From positions 57,761-121,760 of the forward strand of contig JAXMOZ010000002.1 of the NCBI GenBank assembly GCA_034382075.1: DNA of 64,000 nt. Direction: 5' to 3'. This DNA comes from JAEULH01 sp034382075. GTDB taxonomy: Bacteria > Pseudomonadota > Alphaproteobacteria > Rhodospirillales > Defluviicoccaceae. Positions 25,754 to 33,908 of the stretch are shown here, piece after piece. Under the pieces are notes generated by a model. The model had not been told where the DNA came from. It did no database searches and saw nothing but the letters and a program-made list of their open reading frames with translations. Position numbers and translations under genes: made by a program. The first letter of the stretch is position 1. The number at the start of each line of letters is the position of its first letter.

Positions 25754-26842
25754 ATGGAACAGCCAGGCGACGCACTGCGTCCGGACCACGACCCGGGCGA
25801 TTTGAGCCGGCGCACCCTGCTCAAGCTCGCCGGAACGGGTGCGGTGACCCTGGGCGCACTGACGTTGGCGGGCGGCGGCAGCGCGTCCGAGGGCTCGTCC
25901 GGTTGGGACAAGACGTTCCCGAAGAGCGACCGCGTCGACCACCGGAAGGTGACCTACGACAACCGCCTGGGCATCAGGCTGGTCGCCGACCTTTATGTTC
26001 CGAAAACCCTGGACCGCTCGCGCCGGCACGCGGCCCTGGTGGTCGGTACGCCCTTCGGCGCGGTGAAGGAGCAGGCGTCCGGCCTCTACGCCCAGACCAT
26101 GGCCGAGCGCGGCTACGTCACGCTCGCGCACGATCCATCCTATGTCGGCGAGAGCGGCGGCCAGCCGCACCGCACCGCGTCCGCCGAGGCGCTGGTCGAG
26201 GACTTCAGTGCCGGCGTGGACTTCCTGGGCTCGCTGCCGTTCGTCGACCGCGAGGGCATCGGCGTCATCGGCGTTTGCGGCAGCGGCGGCTTCGGGCTGC
26301 TCGCCGCGGAGATCGACCCGCGCATCAGGGCGATCGCCACCGTCGCCATGTACGACATCGGCCAGGCCATGCGGCAAGGGCTTGCCCCGACGTTGGACGA
26401 GGCGGCGCTCCGGCGCAGTCTGGAGCAGGTCGCGGCGCAGCGCTGGGCCGAGGTCGACGGCGCACCGCGGATGATGGCTCCCGGCACGCCGGAGCGGCTC
26501 GGCACGGCCTCCACGGCAGTCGATCGGGAGCTCTTCGACTATTACCGCACGCCGCGAGGCCGGCATCCGCGCTCGACGACGGCCTTCCTGCGCACCAGCC
26601 ATGCGCCCATGGCGCTGTCCTGGTCGTTCCAGAACCTCGGCTGGATCGCGCCGCGGCCGGTGCTGTTCGTCGCCGGCGAAACGGCCCACTCGCGCGCCTT
26701 CAGCGAGCAGGCGTATCGCCTCGCGTCCGAGCCGAAGGAACTCTTCATCGTGCCGCGGGCCGGTCACGTCGACCTCTACGATCGCATGAACCTGATCCCG
26801 TGGGACAAGCTCTCCGACTTTTTCGACCGGAGCCTCGGCTGA
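25754..26842 (+). CDS. Tat-exported alpha/beta hydrolase
   Basis: 362 residues. A twin-arginine signal is visible: DLSRRTLLKLAGTGAVTLGA, followed by small residues near 45. The hydrolase core (COG1073/dienelactone hydrolase-like) has ALVVGTPFGAVKEQASG, GVIGVCGSGGFGLLAAE as the nucleophile elbow, LFVAGETAHSRAF, and a C-terminal GHVDLYDR carrying the catalytic His. It is likely a periplasmic esterase or polyketide-type hydrolase. GGAG precedes ATG 25754, and the stop overlaps the next gene's start (TGATG). Confidence 0.83.
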   Translation: MEQPGDALRPDHDPGDLSRRTLLKLAGTGAVTLGALTLAGGGSASEGSSGWDKTFPKSDRVDHRKVTYDNRLGIRLVADLYVPKTLDRSRRHAALVVGTPFGAVKEQASGLYAQTMAERGYVTLAHDPSYVGESGGQPHRTASAEALVEDFSAGVDFLGSLPFVDREGIGVIGVCGSGGFGLLAAEIDPRIRAIATVAMYDIGQAMRQGLAPTLDEAALRRSLEQVAAQRWAEVDGAPRMMAPGTPERLGTASTAVDRELFDYYRTPRGRHPRSTTAFLRTSHAPMALSWSFQNLGWIAPRPVLFVAGETAHSRAFSEQAYRLASEPKELFIVPRAGHVDLYDRMNLIPWDKLSDFFDRSLG

Positions 26843-27345
26843 TGCGTGGCTCGCGCATGGCGGGCGTCGCAGTCGTTTGCCTTGTGGCCACCGCCACCGC
26901 CACGGCGCAGCTGAATCGTTCCTCGACAGGAGCCAAGCCCATGGAGATCACCCGCAAGGCCGACATGAAGACGGTCGATGGCCCCGCCGAATACTTCACC
27001 GGCAAGGTGACCATCACCGGCCAGTTCCAGCGCCCGGATCCGTTCCGCGTCAGCGGGGCGATCGTTCGCTTCGAGCCGGGCGCCCGCACCGCATGGCACA
27101 CGCACCCGCTCGGCCAGACGCTGATCGTGACCGAAGGCGTCGGCTGGACCCAGGTCGAGGGCGGACCGGTCCTCGAGTTCCACGCCGGCGACGTGCTGTG
27201 GTGCCCGCCCGAGCACAAGCACTGGCACGGGGCGACGCCGCACGAAGCCATGACGCACATCGCCATCCAGGAATCGCTGAACGGTTCGCCCGTCACCTGG
27301 ATGGAGCATGTCAGCGATGAGGATTATCTGAAGGGACCCGAGTGA
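26842..27345 (+). CDS. Exported cupin-domain protein
   Basis: 167 residues. The N-terminus (MRGSRMAGVAVVCLVATATATAQ) is a likely Sec signal peptide. A single cupin barrel follows, with metal ligands in RTAWHTHPLGQTLIVTEG (His-x-His) and PPEHKHWHGATP. Cupins of this type (quercetinase/carboxymuconolactone-associated) often sit next to oxidoreductases. It is translationally coupled to the preceding hydrolase. Internal Met codons just before the EITRKADMKTVDG segment would give a cytoplasmic form instead. Substrate unknown. Confidence 0.82.
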   Translation: MRGSRMAGVAVVCLVATATATAQLNRSSTGAKPMEITRKADMKTVDGPAEYFTGKVTITGQFQRPDPFRVSGAIVRFEPGARTAWHTHPLGQTLIVTEGVGWTQVEGGPVLEFHAGDVLWCPPEHKHWHGATPHEAMTHIAIQESLNGSPVTWMEHVSDEDYLKGPE

Positions 27346-27346
27346 G

Positions 27347-28380
27347 ATGCGCGCCACCATCATGCACAAGGCCGGCGACGTCCGGATCGAGACCGTTCTC
27401 GACGCCACCATCCAGCAGCCGACCGACGCCGTCATCCGCGTACCCGCGCCTGCATCTGCGGCAGCGACCTTTGGCCTTACAACGGCGGGCCCAACGTCGA
27501 AGGTCAGCGCATGGGCCACGAGGCGATTGGCGTGGTCGAGGATGTCGGACGCGACGTGCTCCGCATCAAGCGCGGGCAGGTCGTGATCATGCCGTTCGCC
27601 GACTCCGACGGCGCCTGCATGTTCTGTGAGGAAGGCCTGCACACCGCGTGCGTCAACGTCGGCTTCTTCGGCAACGGCACCGGCCTGGACGGCGCGCAGG
27701 CCGAGGCGCTGCGCGTGCCCAACGCCGACGGCACCTTGTACCCGCTCGACGTCGGCGAGGACGACGCGCTGATGCCGGCGTTGCTGACGCTGTCGGACGT
27801 CATGGGCACGGGTCATCACGCCGCCATCACGGCACGCGTCCGTCGCGGCGGATCCGTGGCGGTCGTCGGCGACGGTGCCGTGGGCCTGTGCGGCGTGATC
27901 GCTGCCAGGCGATTGGGCGCCCAGCAGATCATCCTCATGGGCCGCCACCCCGACCGCATCGCGCTGGCGAGGGCGTTCGGCGCGACCGACGTCGTCAGCG
28001 ATCGCGGGGAGGAGGCGATCGAGCGTGTCCGCGACCTGACCGGCGGCTTCGGCGTCCAGTCGGTCCTCGAATGCGTCGGGACCGGACAGGCGATGGAAAC
28101 GTCCATGGGCATCGTCCGCCCGGGCGGCGCGGTGGGGCGCGTCGGCGTGCCCCACTACGAGGCGATCAGCGGCGCGCAGCCGATGTTTTACAGGAACGTG
28201 TTCGTGGGCGGCGGCCCGGCGCCGACCCGCGCCTACATCGGCGAGTTGCTCCCCGACGTGCTGGAAGGCCGCACCGAGCCGGGCCGCGTCTTCGACCGCA
28301 CGGTCGGCCTCGACGGCGTCCCCGACGGCTACCGGGCGATGAACGAGCGTGAAGCGCTGAAGGTGATGATTTGCCCCTGA
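27347..28380 (+). pseudogene. Zinc-dependent alcohol dehydrogenase, frameshifted
   Basis: The first frame gives MRATIMHKAGDVRIETV and TDAVIRV, a normal MDR-type N-terminus. From about 27442 the family sequence continues in another frame as RACICGSDLWPYNG, GHEAIGVVEDVG, DGACMFCEEG, and the Rossmann VAVVGDGAVGLCGVIAA to the stop at 28380. Restoring one base near 27441-27445 (GTACCC to GTAACCC) would rejoin the frames. Catalytic Cys and structural zinc Cys residues are then mostly present (about 344 residues). This is either a recent single-base deletion or a sequencing/assembly error. It belongs to the LysR-linked redox cassette. Confidence 0.8.
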
Positions 28381-28417
28381 CCATCAGGAGGCGAGTCCGA
28401 ACAGCAGGATCAATGCG

Positions 28418-29185
28418 ATGACCAGGCAATCAGATGCCCTTGCGGGCAAGGTCGCCTTTGTTACAGGCGGCGGAACCGGGATCGGGCGGGCGACGGCGCT
28501 GGCCTTCGCGCGCCAGGGTGCCAGCGTCGCCGTCGTGGGCAACGACCCCGAGCACATCGAGGAAACGGCGAAGCTGATCGAGCAGGCCGGTGGCCGCGCA
28601 CTCGCCATCGCGTGCGACGTTTCGCGCTCCGAGGCGGTAAAGGCGGCGATCGAGCGGACGGTCGAAGCCTTCGGCCGCCTCGACTTCGCGTTCAACAACG
28701 CCGGCGTCGAGCAACCCGTGAAGCCGCTCGTCGAGGTGACCGAAGACGAGTGGGACCGGCTGACCGCCGTGAACCTTCGCGGCGTGTTCCTGTGCATGAA
28801 GCATGAGCTCGCGGCCATGCTCCGCCAACGCGGCGGCGTGATCGTGAACACCTCGTCGGGCGCGGGGGTGAAGGGCTTCGCAGGACAAGGCGCCTACTGC
28901 GCCTCCAAGTTCGGCGTCATCGGCCTGACGAAGTCGGCGGCGCTCGATTATGCGGCCGCCAACATCCGGGTGAACGCGATTTGCCCCGGCATCATCGACA
29001 CACCGATGATGGACCGCTTCAGCGGCGGTACAGAAGAGGGGCGCGCCCGGGTGATCGCCCAGGAGCCGGTCGGGCGGATGGGCAGGCCGGAAGAGATCGC
29101 GTCCGCGGTGCTGTGGCTCTGCTCGGACGCCGCGTCCTTCATGGTCGGCCATGCGATGGTGATGGACGGCGGCCAGACCGCCTGA
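28418..29185 (+). CDS. Short-chain dehydrogenase/reductase
   Basis: 255-residue classical SDR. It has AFVTGGGTGIGRATALAFA (NAD(P)-binding, about residues 13-31), FNNAGVEQP (NNAG), the catalytic Ser in VNTSSGAG, YCASK (Tyr-x3-Lys, about 158-162) and CPGIIDTPM. Length and motifs are complete, so it should be active as a carbonyl/alcohol oxidoreductase. It is the last gene of the LysR-hydrolase-cupin-ADH set; a strong inverted repeat at 29321 may terminate the unit. Confidence 0.9.
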   Translation: MTRQSDALAGKVAFVTGGGTGIGRATALAFARQGASVAVVGNDPEHIEETAKLIEQAGGRALAIACDVSRSEAVKAAIERTVEAFGRLDFAFNNAGVEQPVKPLVEVTEDEWDRLTAVNLRGVFLCMKHELAAMLRQRGGVIVNTSSGAGVKGFAGQGAYCASKFGVIGLTKSAALDYAAANIRVNAICPGIIDTPMMDRFSGGTEEGRARVIAQEPVGRMGRPEEIASAVLWLCSDAASFMVGHAMVMDGGQTA

Positions 29186-29250
29186 TGCGAAGGTAAACTT
29201 GGGGGGCGGTACAGCCGGGGAAGGCGATGACCGTGCACGGCGATACGCAC

Positions 29251-29352
29251 CAGACAAGGGCGCCTACCCCCGGGGGCCTTGTCACCGTGCTTTTAGCCAT
29301 TCTCCCTGATTTCCCACCTCCCTGCCGCGCGTCTTTCGGTCCGCGCGGCAGG
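29251..29352. terminator. Two inverted repeats after the redox cassette
   Basis: At 29321-29352 a 10-bp stem (CCTGCCGCGC paired with GCGCGGCAGG) encloses a 12-base loop and is followed by GCTTTCATT. A second hairpin just upstream pairs GACAAGG (about 29253) with CCTTGTC (ends about 29283). These look like intrinsic terminators of the plus-strand cassette, though the T-tract is weak. No gene is visible in 29186-29589. Confidence 0.5.
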
Positions 29353-29589
29353 CTTTCATTACGGTCCCCCGGAACGAGGACACAGGCGTCGGGCACAATG
29401 GCTTGGAAGCGTCTCGAGACGAAGGCACTTCCGCGCCACGCCAGAGGCCGCTATGCACGCTCACATGCTCATTATCGGCCGTCGGCGGGATCGCTGTGCC
29501 CGCGCCGCCTTGGCACCGCCTCTTTGGCCAAACTGGCCAACGGCGCTGATCGCACGAGAACGCCGATCCGGGGTTCCCGTTTCCGTGCC

Positions 29590-29776
29590 GATTGACACGG
29601 CACCTGAGGGGAAGCTCCAGTGCGTAGCGCTGGACCCAGCGTAGAGCGTCACGTGGTCGACGCGCGTTCGGCCATCTTTCCTCAAGGTCCCGGTAGCTGA
29701 TGCCGTAGCGGCAGTACCAGCGGACGCAGAGCAGGACGACCCCGGTTGGAAACCGGCGGCGCTTGAACACAGACAT
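29590..29776 (-). pseudogene. IS6-family transposase, 5' fragment with indels
   Basis: The first 33 codons read MSVFKRRRFPTGVVLLCVRW and YCRYGISYRDLEE, the classic IS6/IS26-group N-terminus. The next segment has the expected RVDHVTLY in one frame and RWVQRYALELPLRCRVNR in another, so at least two compensating indels have occurred. The DDE catalytic domain is missing. It is a decayed insertion-sequence scar. Confidence 0.78.
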
Positions 29777-29804
29777 TGCCAGAGCAAGGTGATAGCTCCG
29801 CTTC

Positions 29805-30293
29805 CTGGGCGGACGCTAGACACCCCCCGCGGACGCAACCGCGGACGCTGGCCAGTTCGGCGCTGATCTCAGCGTCCGCGGCAACCTATTGAAAATGAAC
29901 GCCGCGGACGCTGTGGACGCTGCGGACGCAAACAACCCCCATGCTTCTGCGTCAGCAGCGGCAGGCGCCCAATGGAAGGCGCGGTTCGGCGGGCAGACGG
30001 AAGCAACGGCTCAAGAGGTTGCCTCCGAGTGCTGCGTCGCCGAGTGGCTCAGGTGTCATCGCCAGCGCTCTGATTCCGGGCGCTGCGCCCGGTGCGGTGA
30101 AGCCGAAAGTTATGGCCGCGTCGTCGTGCCCTTCGGGACCGGCCGGCACGTCTGGCTCCATCACGCCTGCTGGCGGGACTGGTACCGGCATCGTCGTGAA
30201 CAGGCGAGGCTCGCCTTTGCCTGCCTCGGCATCAGGCCACCCGCTGCCAACAGTGCCGACACAAAATCCTCAAACGATCTCGGGGGAGTTTAG
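29805..30293 (+). pseudogene. Recombined inverted copy of helicase 3' end plus TubC-like gene
   Basis: From about 29805 the sequence matches the 3' end of the helicase gene at 7985-8175 (encoding LAPLPGRTLDTP, then ADLSVRGN and the Ala/Asp repeat). It then joins, through a deletion, to the 3' half of the TubC-like gene: ECCVAEWLR, CARCGEAESYGRVVVPFGTG, HVWLHHACWRDWYR, ending TKSSNDL. The orientation is opposite to the first copy. A one-base insertion near 29826 breaks the helicase frame. The fused frame from 29895 (MNAADAVDAADA) stays open for about 130 codons, so a chimeric protein is possible but more likely this is debris of a second related element. Confidence 0.75.
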
Positions 30294-30294
30294 G

Positions 30295-30690
30295 ATGAAG
30301 GGCTCTGCCGCTCGTTCCACTGCCGAGGAGACCTTGACGCTCAACGTGAACCGGCTCCACCGCGACGGCTGCCTCGAGCCCGGCAGTTCGGGATCACGGA
30401 GTGGCAGCGCGGAGGACAACCTGTTCGCCCCCATCTCAAGGGGCATGAGCGACTCGCTGCTTACCCTCAGCTACGGTCTTCCGGGCGCTAGCGCGAAAGA
30501 CCTCGAAGAGATCGTCCCGATCATCCGCGTGCCGTGTCGGTACGGCGGCAGCCGGCCGTACTTCGTCTGCCCCGGCATCCGTGAACGGCGTCTACTGCGG
30601 CCGGCGCGTGGTCTGCCTGTACCTCGCGGACCGCTACTTTGTTTGCCGGCACTGCAACGGCACGGTAGATAGACCGGCTGCGATCCAGAG
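30295..30690 (+). pseudogene. Mobile-element Cys-rich hypothetical protein, frameshifted
   Basis: The first frame (ATG 30295) gives LTLNVNRLHRDGCLEPG and, later, VPCRYGGSRPYFVCPGI. After about 30573 the family sequence continues in the next frame as VNGVYCGRRVVCLYLADRYFVCRHC. Together these match an uncharacterised alphaproteobacterial island protein with paired CxxC-type zinc ligands. One extra base near 30573 separates the halves. The C-terminus then runs into an IS630 fragment. Such genes usually follow the TubC-like gene, so this extends the relic copy at 29805. Confidence 0.6.
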
Positions 30691-30696
30691 GCAGGC

Positions 30697-30765
30697 CGAG
30701 CGGCGCACCCACGACTACAAGCGGAACGGAACCACGTCGCTGTTCGCGGCGCTCGACGTGACCCG
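30697..30765 (+). pseudogene. IS630-family transposase internal fragment
   Basis: Encodes ERRTHDYKRNGTTSLFAALDV, the highly conserved DDE-region strand of IS630-family transposases (the second catalytic Asp lies in ALDV). Only about 23 codons remain and neither flank continues the family. The fragment is fused in frame to the end of the preceding Cys-rich protein remnant. Confidence 0.7.
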
Positions 30766-30894
30766 GGCCCGCTGCGCCAGCCAAAAATCACCCGACTCAG
30801 CCTCAACCCAAGCCGCTCTCGCACGGCCATGACGCCCTGATCCCCGCCGGGGCAGGCAGCCCCGGCGAGAGGAGATTGCTTCTTGCGCAAGGTT

Positions 30895-31389
30895 TCAGAG
30901 CGCCCGCGGCTTCCCCCACTCCGGATGGTCGAAGCGCCGCCCGTACGTCTCGAGCGCTCGGATGACCTGCATCGCCCCGGCGACGCGGTCCGGCCCGCGC
31001 ATGGTTTCGCTTCCCTCCACCAGCCCCGCCAGTACCCTGTGCAGCTCCGCGTCCGCCGCTTCGGGCAGCCGGCAACTGCGGGCGACGTAATCCACCCGCT
31101 CCCGGATCTTGCCGGCCAGCATGGCGTAGTCGGCCTGGGGCAACCGGCCCATGTGGATCGAGGGGAAGGCCTGCGTCATGGCCCGGCGGATCTCGCTCAT
31201 CCCCTGACGCAGCGGCTCGTCGGTCGGCCACCGCTGCCCCTCGCCGAGCCTCCATGCATCCAGCTGAGCCGGATGCGCATGAGCGCGATCCGGGCCGGAC
31301 TGAGCGCCGGCAGAGGCGCCGCCGCCCGTCGCCATCGCCAAGCCGCCGACGAGGAGGGCCGAGAGTAGTCGCTTCCTGTTCGTTCGCAT
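30895..31389 (-). CDS. Exported protein of unknown function
   Basis: 164 residues. The N-terminus (MRTNRKRLLSALLVGGLAMATGGGASAGA) is a Sec signal peptide. The mature part has RWPTDEPLRQGMSEIRRAM, then a helical region with IRERVDYVARSCRLPEAADAELH and MRGPDRVAGAMQVIRALETYG. I recognise this as a recurrent periplasmic helical protein near metal or redox genes but cannot name a function. It is divergent from the PepSY/two-component operon, sharing the 31390-31511 promoter region, which includes a 7-bp hairpin (TCCCGCC/GGCGGGA). Confidence 0.72.
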   Translation of the reverse strand: MRTNRKRLLSALLVGGLAMATGGGASAGAQSGPDRAHAHPAQLDAWRLGEGQRWPTDEPLRQGMSEIRRAMTQAFPSIHMGRLPQADYAMLAGKIRERVDYVARSCRLPEAADAELHRVLAGLVEGSETMRGPDRVAGAMQVIRALETYGRRFDHPEWGKPRAL

Positions 31390-31479
31390 ATCGATCTCCT
31401 TCGGGTGTCTATCCCGCCGGACCGGGCGGGAGATGACGAGACACTATCGATGGTGCGCTGACCGCCCGCTGTTCACCGA

Positions 31480-31497
31480 TGTCAGCGATTTGTCAGC
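31480..31497 (+). promoter_or_regulatory. Direct repeat, probable OmpR-type operator
   Basis: TGTCAGC at 31480-31486 and again at 31491-31497, an 11-bp period (one helical turn). This is the geometry bound by OmpR/PhoP-family regulator dimers. It lies 15 bases before the PepSY start and within the divergent promoter region, suggesting autoregulation by the response regulator two genes downstream. Confidence 0.45.
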
Positions 31498-31511
31498 CTC
31501 CATCCCCCAGA

Positions 31512-31841
31512 ATGCGCGTCATGCTGCGTTTGAACCGCCGCGACCTGCTGCGCCTCACGCTCTGCGCTGCCGCTGCGCTGGCGGCCTCCGTCGCTCTGGC
31601 CGGCGAGGACGGCGAGCACGACAGCGCGAGACGCGCGGTGGAGCGGGGAGAGGCGCTGCCACTGGCGGCGATCCTGGCCAGGGTCAGGGGCGGCCTCGGC
31701 GGCGAGATCACCCGCGTGTCCTTCAAGCGCGAGCACGGTGCCTGGGTCTACGAGTTCAAGGTGGTCGAGCCGGGCGGCCGGCTTGTCGAGGTCTACGTCG
31801 ACGCCGCTAACGGCCGCATCCTAGAGCGGGAGAGGGACTGA
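31512..31841 (+). CDS. PepSY-domain periplasmic protein
   Basis: About 109 residues. The signal peptide is RDLLRLTLCAAAALAASVALAGE. A PepSY fold follows, with AVERGEALPLAAILARV, YEFKVVEPGGRLVEVYVDAANGRIL at the C-terminus. ATG 31512 or 31521 could be used; longer versions are implausible. The stop overlaps the response-regulator start (TGATG). Known: PepSY proteins upstream of PhoP/QseB-like systems act as sensory partners or metal-linked regulators. Confidence 0.83.
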   Translation: MRVMLRLNRRDLLRLTLCAAAALAASVALAGEDGEHDSARRAVERGEALPLAAILARVRGGLGGEITRVSFKREHGAWVYEFKVVEPGGRLVEVYVDAANGRILERERD

Positions 31842-32509
31842 TGCGGGTGCTGGTGGTCGAGGACGACCCGCGCATCGCCCGAAGGCTGAGGGCGGTGCTG
31901 GAGGACGCCGGCTACGCCGTCGATGGCGTCGACAACGGCGAGGACGCCTGGTTTCGCGGCGACACCGAGGAGTACGACGCGGCGATCCTGGACCTGGGAT
32001 TGCCGCGGATGGACGGCCTGACGGTGCTGAAAAAGTGGCGCGAGGTCGGCCGGGAGGTGCCTGTGCTGATCCTCACCGCCCGTGGCGCCTGGGCCGAACG
32101 AGTGGCCGGGATCGACGCCGGTGCCGACGACTACCTCGCCAAGCCCTTCGTCATGGAGGAGCTGCTCGCCCGCCTGCGGGCACTGCTGCGCCGCTCCGCC
32201 GGACGTGGCTCGCCGCTGATCGCGATCGGCCGGGTCGTCCTCGACACCCGGCAGATGCGGGCCACGGTTGACGGCGACCCGCTGGCGCTGTCGCCGCTCG
32301 AGTACCGCTGCCTCAGCTACCTCATGCACCACGCCGGGCGGGTGGTCTCGCCAACCGAGCTCATGGAGCATCTCTACGCCCATGACCACGACCGCGAGGC
32401 CAACGCGGTGGAGGTGCTGATCGGGCGCCTGCGCAGAAAGCTCGGCGTCGAGCTGATCGAGACCCGCCGCGGCTTCGGCTACGTCATTTCGGAGCCGCCT
32501 TCGCCGTGA
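31841..32509 (+). CDS. OmpR/PhoP-family response regulator
   Basis: 222 residues. The receiver domain has VVEDDPRIARRL (acidic pair), phospho-acceptor Asp in LDLGLPRMDG (about residue 50), Thr in LTARG and Lys in LAKPF (about 101). The C-terminal winged HTH has LSPLEYRCLSYLM and VEVLIGRLRRKL. Start and stop both overlap neighbours by 1-4 bases, giving a coupled PepSY-regulator-kinase operon. Confidence 0.93.
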   Translation: MRVLVVEDDPRIARRLRAVLEDAGYAVDGVDNGEDAWFRGDTEEYDAAILDLGLPRMDGLTVLKKWREVGREVPVLILTARGAWAERVAGIDAGADDYLAKPFVMEELLARLRALLRRSAGRGSPLIAIGRVVLDTRQMRATVDGDPLALSPLEYRCLSYLMHHAGRVVSPTELMEHLYAHDHDREANAVEVLIGRLRRKLGVELIETRRGFGYVISEPPSP

Positions 32510-33891
32510 GCCGCGGCTCGCTGCGGGTTCGGCTTCTGGCTGCCGGCGCCGGCTCGATCCTGATCGCGCTGGCCCTGGCCGGCGTTGGGCTGACCCTGCT
32601 CTTCGAGCGTCACGTCGAGCGGCGGGTGAACGCCGAACTGGAGCTGAACCTGCGCCAGCTCATCGGCCATCTCGGCCTCGACGCGGGCGGCGCGCTGCAG
32701 CTGGAGCGTCCGCTCACCGACCCCCGCTTCGAGCAGCCGCTGAGCGGCCTCTACTGGCAGATCATCAAGCAACCTTCCGGGCCGGTGCTCCGGTCGCGCT
32801 CGCTCTGGGACGAAGCGCTCGATCTGCCGATGGACCGGCTGCCGGCGCCGGAGGTTCACCGGCACGTCATTCGCGGCCCCGGCGGCGCGGCGCTGCTGGT
32901 CGTTGAGCGCTCCGTCGATCTGCCGGCACGCGCCGGCGGCGGCGCCATCCGCGCCATCGTCGCCATCGACCGCGCCGAGATCCACGCCGCCGGCCGCGCC
33001 TTCGCCGGCGAGCTTGCGCCGTCGCTAGCCCTGCTGTTCGCGGTCTTGCTCGCCGCCGCCTGGGTGCAGGTGAGCGTCGGCTTGCGGCCGCTGGACACGA
33101 TCCGCCGCAAGCTCGCCGCCATCCGCACCGGCGCCGCCGCGCGCATGGGCGAAGACTTCCCGGACGAAGTCCGCCCGCTTGCCGCCGAGGTCGACAGCCT
33201 GCTTGCCGCCCAGGGCGCGAGCCTCGAGCGCGCCCGCGCGCACGCCGCGGATCTGGCTCACGGGCTGAAGACGCCGCTGACGGTGCTCGCCGACGATGCC
33301 CGGCAGCTCCGCGCCCGCGGCGAGGTTGAGCTCGCGGACGAGATCTCCGCCCTGGCCGACGGCATGCATCGCCACGTCGAACGGGCGCTCGCCCGCGCCC
33401 GCTCCGGCGCACGCGTCCGCGGCGGGGCCAGCCAGCCGGTCTCGCCCGTCGCCGCGCGGGTCGTCGAGGTGATGCGGCGGACCCCGCGGGGACGCGACCT
33501 CCACTGGCGGATCGACGTCCCAGGCGACCTCGGCGTCGGCGTCGACGGCCAGGACCTGACCGAGATGCTGGGCAACCTCGCCGACAACGCCGGCAAGTGG
33601 GCGAGAACCGAGGTCCGCCTTTCGGCCCGGCGGGACGATGAAGCCGCGGCCGTGGTCGTCGAGGACGATGGCCCTGGGGTGCCCGACGAGGAGCTGGCGA
33701 CCGTGCTGGCGCGGGGCGGCCGGTTGGACGCAAGCAAGCCCGGCGCCGGCCTCGGCCTCGCCATCGTCGGCGATCTGGTCGAGGCCTACGGCGGGTCGCT
33801 GTCGCTCGGCCGATCGCTCCTCGGCGGCCTGAGGGTGGAGCTCCGGCTCCCGGGCCGCCGCGACCGGGCGGTCCCGGGCCTGCCGGGCTGA
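32506..33891 (+). CDS. Sensor histidine kinase
   Basis: 461 residues, inner membrane. TM1 is about residues 9-31 (LLAAGAGSILIALALAGVG), a periplasmic sensor follows, and TM2 is about 167-187 (LALLFAVLLAAAWVQVSVG). A HAMP-like linker leads to the H-box LAHGLKTPLTVL (His about 252), N-box NLADNAGKWA, and G-boxes VVEDDGPGVPDEE and GAGLGLAIV. Complete QseC/PhoQ-type kinase. GTG 32506 overlaps the regulator stop. It converges with the cytochrome b561 gene 17 bases away. Confidence 0.92.
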   Translation: MSRGSLRVRLLAAGAGSILIALALAGVGLTLLFERHVERRVNAELELNLRQLIGHLGLDAGGALQLERPLTDPRFEQPLSGLYWQIIKQPSGPVLRSRSLWDEALDLPMDRLPAPEVHRHVIRGPGGAALLVVERSVDLPARAGGGAIRAIVAIDRAEIHAAGRAFAGELAPSLALLFAVLLAAAWVQVSVGLRPLDTIRRKLAAIRTGAAARMGEDFPDEVRPLAAEVDSLLAAQGASLERARAHAADLAHGLKTPLTVLADDARQLRARGEVELADEISALADGMHRHVERALARARSGARVRGGASQPVSPVAARVVEVMRRTPRGRDLHWRIDVPGDLGVGVDGQDLTEMLGNLADNAGKWARTEVRLSARRDDEAAAVVVEDDGPGVPDEELATVLARGGRLDASKPGAGLGLAIVGDLVEAYGGSLSLGRSLLGGLRVELRLPGRRDRAVPGLPG

Positions 33892-33908
33892 ACGTCGAGG
33901 AGCGAGCG

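Noticed and set aside
30895..31389. Copper or nickel-binding function for the exported protein
   Set aside because: No Met/His/Cys-rich metal motif is visible, so no function was assigned.
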